From positions 1 to 54,081 of the IMG/VR virus record IMGVR_UViG_3300020021_000019: a DNA stretch of 54,081 nt; one strand, 5' to 3'. The notes beneath the pieces are model-generated. The model saw only the letters and a program-made list of their open reading frames with translations. It had not been told where the DNA came from and did no database searches. This document shows positions 23,198 through 31,260 of this stretch, piece by piece. The position numbers and the translations under genes are program-made. Source of the stretch: a virus. How positions within the stretch are numbered: position 1 is the stretch's first letter; every line of letters begins with the position of its first letter.

Positions 23198-23860
23198 TCA
23201 GGAGTTGTTAGAGAACACGCGCCACGGGACCGTGACGACCACGAACGGGGCGCCGCGATCGTCGTTCCGGATCTGGCTGCGCCACGGCATCTGCTGGAGG
23301 ACTCGGACTGCGTACCCGGAGGTCAGCGGCAGGGTGGTCCCCGGCTTAAACAGCGCCATCACCGCATCCGCCATGCGATCGGCAGCGGCGTCACCGGTAT
23401 TCGGGACACCGAACAGCGTGGCCACATACAGACCTTGGCTGTCGACCATGGCGCCAGCGGCTGGTCCCGATCCAAGCACCGGCGGGGCTGGGGCGTACTG
23501 CTCCTGCAGATAGGGTTTCAGCTGAATGGGTCGGCCAACCAGGTTCTCGTAGAGCCTGGTCGACGGCACACCCACGGTCAGGCTTCGCCCGGCGCCCGCG
23601 CCCTCGGCCGACAGACCGGACACACTCAGGGTCAGCGGGGTTACCGCGGTGATCACCTGGGGCCCATTGTTGGTCCCGGTGCCGAACCCGCTGGCCAGCA
23701 GCTCCATGCCCGCCACGAAGCCATCCGTCACGAAGCTGCCCGACGTTCGCACGTACCCGCTTGCCGTCACGCTCAGGCTGATGGCGCCAGTCGTCGCCAC
23801 GACCAGGGTGAGCAGCTGGCCGCGGAGCGACAGGCGGATATCCTGGGAGCTGATCGTCAC
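23198..23860 (-). CDS. Tail terminator-like protein
   Basis: 220 residues. Starts MTISSQDIRLSLRGQLLTL, has an inserted beta-rich part (40-100), and a conserved C-terminal region (LPLTSGYAVRVLQQMPWRS, VVVTVPWRVFS). This is the pattern of DUF4128-type proteins between gp10 and the tube gene in siphoviruses. Overlaps the gp10-like gene (ATGA). Confidence 0.6.
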   Translation of the reverse strand: MTISSQDIRLSLRGQLLTLVVATTGAISLSVTASGYVRTSGSFVTDGFVAGMELLASGFGTGTNNGPQVITAVTPLTLSVSGLSAEGAGAGRSLTVGVPSTRLYENLVGRPIQLKPYLQEQYAPAPPVLGSGPAAGAMVDSQGLYVATLFGVPNTGDAAADRMADAVMALFKPGTTLPLTSGYAVRVLQQMPWRSQIRNDDRGAPFVVVTVPWRVFSNNS

Positions 23861-24321
23861 GCTGGGGCACCGGCGATGCTCGAGCTGAGCGCGATCCCGA
23901 TCGCGGTGTCGACCTCTCGGACCGCCTGCGCGACGAGCTTCTCCCAGCCAAGCCGGGTCAGCTTCACGGAATGGAAGCCGCCAACCTGTGAGCGCAGGTG
24001 CAGCTCAATGTCCGGCTCACCCACGAGATCCTGGCTGTCTCCCTCGCCAATCCCTCGAGCTGCTCGACCCTTCCGGGCCCCATCCTCGATATCAGGGGCG
24101 TAGATGGCGTTGGTCACGATCTGCCGGGCCAGCGGCCCGAGAATCAGGTTGTGCCAGCTCCCCTTCAGGAAGCCGGTATCGACTGGCTGCCCCGGTGCAC
24201 CGGTGATCGCGGATCCGTTCACGATGGACTGGAAGGCCAGTTCGCAGACCCGATTGTGCACATCGAGCGCCCGGTGCTCGACCTTCGCCTGGAATCGCGC
24301 CAGATCGTCGCCGAACCCCAT
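23857..24321 (-). CDS. HK97 gp10-like tail completion protein
   Basis: 154 residues. FGDDLARFQAKVEHRA at the N-terminus and PVDTGFLKGSWHNLILG match the gp10/neck protein pattern (PVDTG.lr.S). The start at 24321 is set by a TGATG overlap; the upstream in-frame ORF is a shadow. Acts at the head-tail joint. Confidence 0.7.
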   Translation of the reverse strand: MGFGDDLARFQAKVEHRALDVHNRVCELAFQSIVNGSAITGAPGQPVDTGFLKGSWHNLILGPLARQIVTNAIYAPDIEDGARKGRAARGIGEGDSQDLVGEPDIELHLRSQVGGFHSVKLTRLGWEKLVAQAVREVDTAIGIALSSSIAGAPA

Positions 24322-24623
24322 CAGCGGGCCACGTGGAGCTTGGAGAGCACGACGACGCCATCCGGCGCCACGTGCACGGCGTCCTTGACCATCACGGTCT
24401 CGCCCGCCCATACCGTCACATCGCCAGCCTTCACCCGATCGACCATGTAGGGCTGGGGAATGAAGATCAGCTTCATGACCTGGCTCGAGGTCAGGCCGAG
24501 CGGCAGGAACACCTCGGGATCCGCAGGCACCTCGACCGCGTTGCCGCTGATCGAGGTGACCACCGGCGAGGTCACCGCGGTGGCCTCGTTGTAGGACTGC
24601 ACCGTGCGCGTGAAGGTGATCAT
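24321..24623 (-). CDS. Head-tail stopper-like small protein
   Basis: 100 residues, all-beta appearance (TVWAGETVMVKDAVHVAPDG). It precedes gp10 and so takes the position of the head-closure or stopper protein. No sequence family is firmly recognised; assignment is by position. Coupled to the repeat protein upstream by ATGA. Confidence 0.5.
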   Translation of the reverse strand: MITFTRTVQSYNEATAVTSPVVTSISGNAVEVPADPEVFLPLGLTSSQVMKLIFIPQPYMVDRVKAGDVTVWAGETVMVKDAVHVAPDGVVVLSKLHVAR

Positions 24624-26029
24624 ACGCCCGCATCGCCCACGTCCTTCAGCGCGGAGGCATGCTCCGCCGCGAACCCATGGGCTAGGCCCACATCGATGAA
24701 GGCCGAGTCATGCTCCGGCTTGTACTTGCCGATCACCACCACGGGGGGCACGACGATGATTCCGCCATCCGTGACGGGCATCCACCCGGATCCCGGGTTC
24801 TGGAAGGGCAGGATCGAGGTCGGGACCCGCCACAGGTGCGCCAGGCGGAGGTAGAGCGGGCTCAGCAGGTCCGCGATCGTCGGTACCACGATGACAGGAG
24901 CGCCCAGCCGTGGCGTGGGCAGGAAGAGCTGCGCAAACGGATAGTTCGGCGCGTAGGCGGCTGCGGCCCACTGACCCTGGAGGGTTAGGATGGGCGACGG
25001 GTCGCCGATCGGCACCAGCAACGCGCGATAGGCCAACTGCACGGCGGGGTAGGGTGCGGCGAAGAACCGGATAGGCCAGGCTGCTGGCGTCGGTGCGCCA
25101 ACAGGAGCTCCACCGATCGGCGGGAGCATCGATGCACCGAGGGCCAGCTGGATCTGGGGATACGGCGCCCGCCACTGCGAGGCCTGTCGGGCATAGAACT
25201 CGGCCAGCATCATCGGGCCCGCTGAGCCTGGCACGATGACCGGCGGCGGAATCAGCGGGGTGCGGAGCTGGAGCTGGACACTCGGATAGGGTGTCCGCCA
25301 CAGCGGACCGAACCGGTAGTACCAGGTGGCGGAGTCGAAGAACGCTGCCGGCGCATCGCCGCCCACCGCCACTTGGTCCAGGAACGCGATGCCGTATCCA
25401 CCAGTCGAGCTGGCGCGCTGGTTGGCGTAGAACGCGGCCGTATCGAACGGGGCAATGCCCGGGTTGCCGACCGAAGCCAGCGGCAGCTGCTGGGTGAACT
25501 GCTCCGAGGGGAACGGGATCCGCCAGAGATGGGCGTGGGCCGCGTAGAATGCCGCCAACGTCTGGGCCGACGGGGTCGAGGCGACGATGACGGGCGGGGG
25601 CAACAGTTGCGGTGGCAGCTGCAGCTGCTCCGAGGGGTACTGCACGCGGAAGTAGATCGACGGGGTTTCACGCAGGTGCGCGGCCCCGACGGGCGGATTC
25701 CCCACCGGCAGGAGCTTCGGCGCCGAGACCAGTTGGACTGCCGCATAGGGATGAGGAGCGGTGTGGAACGAGATCGGCCGCGCGGCGGGATGCGAGAGCA
25801 GCCCTGCTGCCGCGGCACCCACGGCCATCAGGACGGGCTTGGAGGCCAGCATCACGGCTGCGTAGGGGAACGGAGCCGAGGAAAAGAGGCCGGGGCCACT
25901 CGGCGAGATGGGCGGCAAGCCCACGGCCGGCGCCCCCACTGGCTGCTTGGGAAACACCTGGTGGACCTGCATCGGGTAGTGGCGGAAGACTCCACCGTAC
26001 CCGCCCGCGCCTCCCAGCGTTGCGCTCAT
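24620..26029 (-). CDS. Nine-repeat proline/aromatic-rich protein of unknown function
   Basis: 469 residues made almost wholly of about nine degenerate repeats of 36-45 residues. Each opens (F/Y)P-x-x-Q-L (for example YPSVQLQLRTPLIPPPVIV), continues through a proline-rich (L/V)-P-P-(V/I)-x-V stretch, and often closes with FYAxxAxxWR-x-P. There is no signal peptide, transmembrane segment or catalytic motif. It lies at the edge of an accessory block splitting the head-tail connector genes. A virion-surface or fibrous structural role is a guess. Confidence 0.75.
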   Translation of the reverse strand: MSATLGGAGGYGGVFRHYPMQVHQVFPKQPVGAPAVGLPPISPSGPGLFSSAPFPYAAVMLASKPVLMAVGAAAAGLLSHPAARPISFHTAPHPYAAVQLVSAPKLLPVGNPPVGAAHLRETPSIYFRVQYPSEQLQLPPQLLPPPVIVASTPSAQTLAAFYAAHAHLWRIPFPSEQFTQQLPLASVGNPGIAPFDTAAFYANQRASSTGGYGIAFLDQVAVGGDAPAAFFDSATWYYRFGPLWRTPYPSVQLQLRTPLIPPPVIVPGSAGPMMLAEFYARQASQWRAPYPQIQLALGASMLPPIGGAPVGAPTPAAWPIRFFAAPYPAVQLAYRALLVPIGDPSPILTLQGQWAAAAYAPNYPFAQLFLPTPRLGAPVIVVPTIADLLSPLYLRLAHLWRVPTSILPFQNPGSGWMPVTDGGIIVVPPVVVIGKYKPEHDSAFIDVGLAHGFAAEHASALKDVGDAGV

Positions 26030-26033
26030 ACCC

Positions 26034-26318
26034 TCATTTCGCGGTCAGATAGACCGGGATGATGCCTTTCGATTGGACATGCGTCCGGTTGGGCTTGGGG
26101 TAGCCTTTCCCGCCGCATTCGGGGCAATCCAGATAGTCCGAGCCCCCCAGCCAGAGCTTGCCACGACCGGCACAGGCCACGCAGTGCTTCACGCGGCCAG
26201 TACCGTCGCAGTCCATGCACTTCATCCAACGCCAGCGACCATCGGTCCCGATGCCGGCGCGGTGGTGCCCATAGCCTCTGCAGCCGATGCAGGGCTCCGA
26301 GCCGTGCCGCTCAGCCAA
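26034..26318 (-). CDS. DnaJ-type zinc-finger protein
   Basis: 94 residues with four CxxCxGxG-like motifs: CIGCRGYG, CMDCDGTG, CVACAGRG and CPECGGKG. This is the full set of the cysteine-rich domain of DnaJ, which binds two zinc ions, but no J domain is present. The start appears to be TTG at 26318, overlapping the upstream stop; it is not certain. Could be a chaperone-like factor for virion proteins. Confidence 0.7.
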   Translation of the reverse strand: MAERHGSEPCIGCRGYGHHRAGIGTDGRWRWMKCMDCDGTGRVKHCVACAGRGKLWLGGSDYLDCPECGGKGYPKPNRTHVQSKGIIPVYLTAK

Positions 26319-26757
26319 CTTCCAGCAGCTTGAGGCCGCTGTTGACGGTCAGCGCTTGCGGGGTGGTCTGGGTCCGGAGAGCCAGGATGCCGCCGCCGCC
26401 GACGGTCTCGCGCTCTTCCGGCACGCCCAGATACGTCCAGGGGTTCTGCCAGTTGAAGGAATCTGGAAAGAGGACGGCGCCGAGCGTGCCCTGCGTGGTG
26501 CAGAGGCCGCGGACTGTGCCACCGAAGGCGGTATCGCTCCCATCGGCGGGATTGGCCGTGGGGGCGGTGACGCCGGTGCCAGCCGTCGACTGCCGCGCCA
26601 GCGCGATGCCCTGCTGGTTCGAACTGGTGTTGCCCTGCTGGGAGAGCCAGGCGCGGAGGATGATGCAGCACTTGGCTGCGGCCGCGGTGAGCTCGATGAT
26701 CGTGGTCGCGGCCGCAGTCAGGGAGACGCCGGGGTGTTCGATCGAATAGGCGCGCAT
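26311..26757 (-). CDS. Accessory-block protein, probably virion-associated
   Basis: 148 residues. The N-terminal segment is Ala/Thr-rich with AAAAKCCIILRAWLSQQG; the rest is Gly/Thr-rich, beta-like. No family recognised. Gene neighbours on both sides carry zinc motifs. Confidence 0.5.
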   Translation of the reverse strand: MRAYSIEHPGVSLTAAATTIIELTAAAAKCCIILRAWLSQQGNTSSNQQGIALARQSTAGTGVTAPTANPADGSDTAFGGTVRGLCTTQGTLGAVLFPDSFNWQNPWTYLGVPEERETVGGGGILALRTQTTPQALTVNSGLKLLEVG

Positions 26758-26759
26758 GC

Positions 26760-27104
26760 TCAGTTCCTCCGGGCTACGCCGGTGTATCCGCAGTCGCCTG
26801 CGGTGCAGCTGAATCCGGGAAGCGCCCGGTCGACCACGCGGGTGAAGGGAATGGCAGCACCCGTGAGGTTATCGTGGAACAACCGGACATCCTCGAACGT
26901 GATGGTCACCGAATCCCCGTACTTCGGATCATCGGGACCCAAGGCCGCCAGGTACGGGGACCCGCAGCGCGGGCATTCGCAGCGCACTTCGTTCTTCTCG
27001 GGGGTGAGCGTCCCAGAGTCCCCGCGCTGGATCTCGTATTCCTTGCCATCCACGTGCTGTGCCAGCATCGGCTTGCTGCTGGTGTTCGGCCGAAACGTGA
27101 TCAT
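26760..27104 (-). CDS. Zinc-ribbon protein
   Basis: 114 residues. CECPRCG (about 41-47) and a C-terminal C-TAGDCGYTG supply a four-Cys zinc ribbon separated by about 50 residues. Start at 27104 (MITFRPNTSSKPM); the upstream extension is shadow sequence. Accessory block; function unknown. Confidence 0.55.
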   Translation of the reverse strand: MITFRPNTSSKPMLAQHVDGKEYEIQRGDSGTLTPEKNEVRCECPRCGSPYLAALGPDDPKYGDSVTITFEDVRLFHDNLTGAAIPFTRVVDRALPGFSCTAGDCGYTGVARRN

Positions 27105-27156
27105 TGCGGTGACCCTTTCCTCACATGAAATGCAGGCCTGTGGGCCCGCCAGGTTG

Positions 27157-27867
27157 CTACATGCAGAGCAGTGTGGCCCGCTGTGCGTCCGGTGGTGGAG
27201 CGCTGGCGCCAGCCACCGCCTGCGCCAGCGCAATGACAATCACCATCGGCGCGGTCGTGACACTCGGGGTCTGCGATCCCGTGCCGGTGAGACTGCCGGT
27301 GGCGCCGGCCCCCACCGAGTCCTGGATCGCAATCTCGACATCGAGCTTGCCGGCGTCCGAATCGTCGACCTTTTCGGTGAACCCACCCGGCGGCGTATGG
27401 GTCAGCGTGCCGCCGGTCGCCGTGTCATTGGACCCGATGAAGATCAGGTCGCAGATCGCCGTGGTGACCGAACCAAAGGCGGCGGACAGCATGTTCCACG
27501 TCGAATTGAACGTGGTGCTCGACACCAGCGCACTGACCCGGTGCAGGAAGGCTGCGGGGTCTTCGCCGGAATGCGCGAGGATCCAGAGCCTCATCGGGTC
27601 GCCCTGGTTGTTCGTGAACTGGTAGGTCGAGGGCTCGGCGCCACCGGCCTTCTTCTGCATCACGAACAGCGTCTGCCCATCCGATCCGGAGTTGAGCGGC
27701 GAGCCCGTCACATGGCTCCAGCCCGCCGGTCCGGTCACCGTCCCCGCGCCCCCGTTGTCACATGGGAGCACCGCCGTCAGGATGTCGTCGATCGAGGTCC
27801 CGGGCGGCTTGTTACAGATCGGGTTTGACGCCGCCGTGAGCTGGGCGTCAAAGGACCGATAGGGCAT
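27157..27867 (-). CDS. Beta-rich virion-associated protein
   Basis: 236 residues, Gly/Thr/Ser-rich, with VTGPAGWSHVTGSP and an extended C-terminal hydrophobic stretch (MVIVIALAQAVAGA). The pattern resembles phage tail or fibre accessory domains but no family is assigned. Ends about 50 bp before the zinc-ribbon gene. Confidence 0.5.
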   Translation of the reverse strand: MPYRSFDAQLTAASNPICNKPPGTSIDDILTAVLPCDNGGAGTVTGPAGWSHVTGSPLNSGSDGQTLFVMQKKAGGAEPSTYQFTNNQGDPMRLWILAHSGEDPAAFLHRVSALVSSTTFNSTWNMLSAAFGSVTTAICDLIFIGSNDTATGGTLTHTPPGGFTEKVDDSDAGKLDVEIAIQDSVGAGATGSLTGTGSQTPSVTTAPMVIVIALAQAVAGASAPPPDAQRATLLCM

Positions 27868-28974
27868 TTAGGGCCAGCCGGGATCCACGGTCCCGATGTG
27901 GATGTTGTCGAACTGGAAGTGGCTCGGACCGAGGTCGTTGTTCGGGCCGCCGAACGTCATCTGCGTCACCGGGCCCGCGCAGGGTCCGCCGGGGTTCGTC
28001 AGGGTGGCCACGCTCTCGACGCCATCCTTACCCCACGTTATGGTGGCCGGCGAGGCACAATGCAGATGCATCTTGAACGTGTGCCAGCCCGCGGCGCTGG
28101 GGCTCCCAAGCGCACCGATGTCGTAGTTGGGGCTGTTGGTCAGCGAGAACAGCCAGCTCCAGATCCAGTTGCCCTGGATCTGGTTCATCTCCCCGAACTG
28201 ATTGGGCGCATTCCCGGTGTTCCGGAAAATCACCATCTTCTGGGTGAACACGTTCGGCGTATGAGGGCCGCCGGTCGGTGGGGTGATCACCTTGACCGCG
28301 AACGACACGTAGACATCCGGCCGCCCGCTACCAAGGTCCACGTAGGCCGAGCCATCGTTGCCGGTCAGATTGAAGTCCAGGCACTTCGACCCGCTGTAGC
28401 AGCCTGAGGTGGCGATGCTGGCGTGGGTCACCTGGGTCATCCCGCCGAACGACCCGTCCTCGAACGTCACATTGAACAGGTTGCCGGTGCCCGTACTCGG
28501 CGGCAGCTTGGTGGTATCGACCGGCGGGGGCGTGACCGCGCCGGTGATCGTGACAGTGGCGGTATCGGCCAGCTTCCCGCTCGATGCGATCACTCGATAG
28601 GTGCCCGCCGTCTTGCCGGGCCAGTAGAGGCCGGTCGCGCTCACCGGCCCACCAGTGGCGGTCCAGGTGACCGAGCTCGCACCCGTCGCAGTGAACTGCA
28701 CGAAGTTGCCGCTGATCACGGCGCTGACTGTCTTGGGGCTGACCGTGAGCACGGCGACCGGCGGCTTCGTCGGCACTGTGTCATGAACGACGATCTTTAT
28801 GAGCGTCGTGATCGTCGTGGTCGGCACCCATATTGGAGCCGTTTTCTGCACCGAATCATTCTTCACGACAGTCGTCGTGGTGGTGTCCGGCTTCTGCTGG
28901 GCGCGGAGCGGGACCGCAAAGGCGGCGAGGCCGAGGAGCAGCCAGGCGAGTGGGCGGAAGAGGGAGCGATTCAT
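27868..28974 (-). CDS. Secreted or surface protein: signal peptide, Ig-like domain, lectin-like domain
   Basis: 368 residues. An N-terminal signal peptide (PLAWLLLGLAAFAVPLRAQQ) is followed by a Thr/Val linker, an Ig-like domain (residues 70-150, LTVSPKTVSAVISGNFVQFT), and a 200-residue jelly-roll-like domain starting NLFNVTFEDGSF and ending DNIHIGTVDPGWP. The last domain is paralogous to the next gene product. A Sec signal is unusual on a phage structural gene and suggests export to the host envelope. Confidence 0.65.
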   Translation of the reverse strand: MNRSLFRPLAWLLLGLAAFAVPLRAQQKPDTTTTTVVKNDSVQKTAPIWVPTTTITTLIKIVVHDTVPTKPPVAVLTVSPKTVSAVISGNFVQFTATGASSVTWTATGGPVSATGLYWPGKTAGTYRVIASSGKLADTATVTITGAVTPPPVDTTKLPPSTGTGNLFNVTFEDGSFGGMTQVTHASIATSGCYSGSKCLDFNLTGNDGSAYVDLGSGRPDVYVSFAVKVITPPTGGPHTPNVFTQKMVIFRNTGNAPNQFGEMNQIQGNWIWSWLFSLTNSPNYDIGALGSPSAAGWHTFKMHLHCASPATITWGKDGVESVATLTNPGGPCAGPVTQMTFGGPNNDLGPSHFQFDNIHIGTVDPGWP

Positions 28975-28987
28975 GAGCCGAATCCCA

Positions 28988-29761
28988 TTAGAGAGGCCAA
29001 CCGGTATCGACCGTCCCGATCGAAATGCTGTCGTACCGTGACTTCGAGGCGCCGCTGTTGGCATTCAGGGTCCCGCCGAACGAGACCTGATCCGGGATGC
29101 AGGCGCAGTCGTTTGGGCTGGTGTACTGGAATACATTGTTGACACCGTTGTAGCCGACTGTGATCCGGGTGCCGAGGCCGACGCCGAGAGCCTGATGGCG
29201 GATCTTGACCAGGTTCCTGGTCCCGACCTTCGCGGCGATGGACCCCATGAGGGCAATCACCCGATTGCCAGATTCGGTGAAGAGCAGACTGACGATCATG
29301 TCATCGTCGATCTGGTTCAGCTCGCACGTCAGGTTCGGGACTGATCCCTCGTTGCGCAGAATGCACATCTTCTGGGTCTTCACGCCGCCGACATTCGGCT
29401 GCGTAATGATCTTCAGACCGAACACCGCCCAGAGATCCGGAAACGGTCCACCGACCAGGACCGCATCACCGCGCGCGCCGCTGTCGCCCGTGTTGGTCGG
29501 CACATCCCACTGAAACGCTTTGCCGCTCGGTGAATCCGCGTCGGCCACAATCGAGCAGAATCCCGGATTCGTCAGACTCAGCCCATCGAACAGGCCATCC
29601 GCGAAGCTGGCATTGAACAAATTGCCGAATGCTCCTCCGCCTCCCGCCGCCGCGACGACCGGAGGCCGCGGCGGAACCTGGCGCGGCACCACGATCATGG
29701 GGCGTCCCGAGAGCGAGATCAGTCCCATGGTCAGTATCCGGAACAGGAGGGCGGAGAGCAT
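28988..29761 (-). CDS. Lectin-like paralogue of the upstream-named secreted protein
   Basis: 257 residues. Residues 45-257 parallel the C-terminal domain of the 27868-28974 product: NLFNASFADGLFDGLS at the start, FPDLWAVFGLKIITQP in the middle, and YDSISIGTVDTGWPL at the end. It has a short hydrophobic N-terminus (MLSALLFRILTMGLISL) but no Ig-like domain. Tandem duplication is the simplest explanation. A concanavalin-like or polysaccharide-lyase-like fold is suspected from the strand pattern only. Confidence 0.6.
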   Translation of the reverse strand: MLSALLFRILTMGLISLSGRPMIVVPRQVPPRPPVVAAAGGGGAFGNLFNASFADGLFDGLSLTNPGFCSIVADADSPSGKAFQWDVPTNTGDSGARGDAVLVGGPFPDLWAVFGLKIITQPNVGGVKTQKMCILRNEGSVPNLTCELNQIDDDMIVSLLFTESGNRVIALMGSIAAKVGTRNLVKIRHQALGVGLGTRITVGYNGVNNVFQYTSPNDCACIPDQVSFGGTLNANSGASKSRYDSISIGTVDTGWPL

Positions 29762-29768
29762 CCGATGA

Positions 29769-30191
29769 TCAGCTCTTCGGCGCCGGACTGGCTGTGTTGT
29801 GGCCGATCTTGAAGCCCAGCCAGACGATGACGGCACTTCCGACACCGTAAGCCGTCTGCCCACCCCACTGCGCGGCGTCGGCCGGAATCCCCGGCAGCAG
29901 CGTGGCCGCGATACCACCGATGATCAGATAGAGCGTGGTCTTGGCGCCGGCGCTCATTTCAGCGATGAGGCGCCACTGGATCACCTTGTTGAAGAACCAG
30001 AGGATCCCGGAAGTGAGCAGAGCACCGAGGGGAGCGGCGAGCTTCGCCCAGAGGACGGCGAACGTCACCCCGCTGGCGACGTGGATGACGGTGCTATCGG
30101 CCTGGGCGACGACGGCGGCAAACGCCACCACGGGGATGGCGATCACGAAGAGCAGGGCGAGGAAGAGCAGGGTAAGTCGAGCAAACCGCAT
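29769..30191 (-). CDS. Multi-pass membrane protein (holin-like)
   Basis: 140 residues with a signal-like N-terminal helix (LTLLFLALLFVIAIPVVAFA) and three further hydrophobic segments (TFAVLWAKLAAPLGALLTSG, LYLIIGGIAATLLPG, GVGSAVIVWLGFKIG). Length and topology fit holins, but it is far from the lysis cassette and inside the accessory block, so it may serve the neighbouring secreted proteins. Confidence 0.55.
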   Translation of the reverse strand: MRFARLTLLFLALLFVIAIPVVAFAAVVAQADSTVIHVASGVTFAVLWAKLAAPLGALLTSGILWFFNKVIQWRLIAEMSAGAKTTLYLIIGGIAATLLPGIPADAAQWGGQTAYGVGSAVIVWLGFKIGHNTASPAPKS

Positions 30192-30231
30192 ACAGCCTCC
30201 GGAGTGAGCACCGGGAGCCCCGGTGTGTGGG

Positions 30232-30789
30232 CTACGAGCCGCGAGTCACGGTCGCCGAGCCCCACTGGCCCGCGATCAGCGTGTAGGTCAGGAACGGTTG
30301 CAACCACCGCTGGACGATGCCGGGCAACCGCTCGAGCGCGGTCCCACTGGCGCCTGGCTCGAAGTACTCGGTCTCCAGCACATCGATCTTCTTCCGCTTC
30401 ACCCGGGCCGCGGTGGGATCCGGGCTGAGGACATCGACCGTGGCTCCCACCTCAAAGGCGCTGGAGTAACTGAAGGCCAGCTCAATGTTTGACTTCACGA
30501 TGTTGACCGGAACCTCGGTCTCCCCGTCGCGGGGGAACTCCAGCGCCTGGTCCTCGCTCGTCTTGTCGCCCTCGAAGTCGATCAAGTAGCCGTCTTCGCG
30601 GGTCTCACCGAGCGAGTCGATATCCTGGGCACCGGTGACCAGCGCCTGGATCTTCTGATCACTGGTCAGGGCCAACCAGTTGGTGCCGACGACACCGACC
30701 CGGTACTGTGCCGCCAGATCAGCGGCGGCCACATCGGCGTAGGCGTTGGCCGTCGCCGAACCCGGGTCGTTGTCGAGCGTCAGCGGCAC
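30232..30789 (-). CDS. DnaT_2-type head-tail connector protein
   Basis: 185 residues. NAYADVAAADLAAQYRVG, W-x-ALTSDQKIQALVTGAQDI, then LEFPRDGETEVPVNI match the family annotated as putative DnaT-like, which lies after the major capsid gene in many siphoviruses and is an HK97 gp6-like connector in structure. Role: joins portal to the stopper. Confidence 0.75.
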   Translation of the reverse strand: MPLTLDNDPGSATANAYADVAAADLAAQYRVGVVGTNWLALTSDQKIQALVTGAQDIDSLGETREDGYLIDFEGDKTSEDQALEFPRDGETEVPVNIVKSNIELAFSYSSAFEVGATVDVLSPDPTAARVKRKKIDVLETEYFEPGASGTALERLPGIVQRWLQPFLTYTLIAGQWGSATVTRGS

Positions 30790-30795
30790 GGTGGC

Positions 30796-31200
30796 CTACT
30801 GATCGAGCTCGGCCAGCCGGGCCTCGTAGATGGCCACGGCGCCGGTCCGGTTGTCGCCGGCCTGCATGGCCCTGACATCGGCCGCAGTCGGGAGATCGGC
30901 CACCGCGGCCGGCAGATCGGCCAGGGTCGGATACTTCTTGGCGTCACTGACTCCGCTGGAGCCCGCATCGGGCGCTGGGGGAGCCGGGACCAGGGTCACG
31001 CCGGCGGCCGCGCTCTTCAGCGCGCCGGCGATGGCCAGGCCGACCTGGTCGGCGTATGACGGAGCGCCCAAGGCGCCCGGCTGCTTGCTCGGATCGGTGT
31101 CCGGGCCCTTCGCGGGCGCGTCTGCGATCGCCTTGCCCTCGGCATCGACCGCGGTCTCGTCGATGTAGTACAACCCGCCGTCGCGCTTTGCCTTTGCCAT
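30796..31200 (-). CDS. Head-region protein of unknown function
   Basis: 134 residues, Ala/Pro-rich middle (LVPAPPAPDAGSSG), acidic; C-terminal helix (AVAIYEARLAELDQ). Between major capsid and connector genes. Start MAKAKRDGG at 31200; an extended start is possible but adds only shadow sequence. No family recognised. Confidence 0.6.
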   Translation of the reverse strand: MAKAKRDGGLYYIDETAVDAEGKAIADAPAKGPDTDPSKQPGALGAPSYADQVGLAIAGALKSAAAGVTLVPAPPAPDAGSSGVSDAKKYPTLADLPAAVADLPTAADVRAMQAGDNRTGAVAIYEARLAELDQ

Positions 31201-31260
31201 GAGTCGAGTCTCCAGAAAGCCCGAAGGCCCACCTGCCACGAGGGCGGGTGAGCGGCTGGG

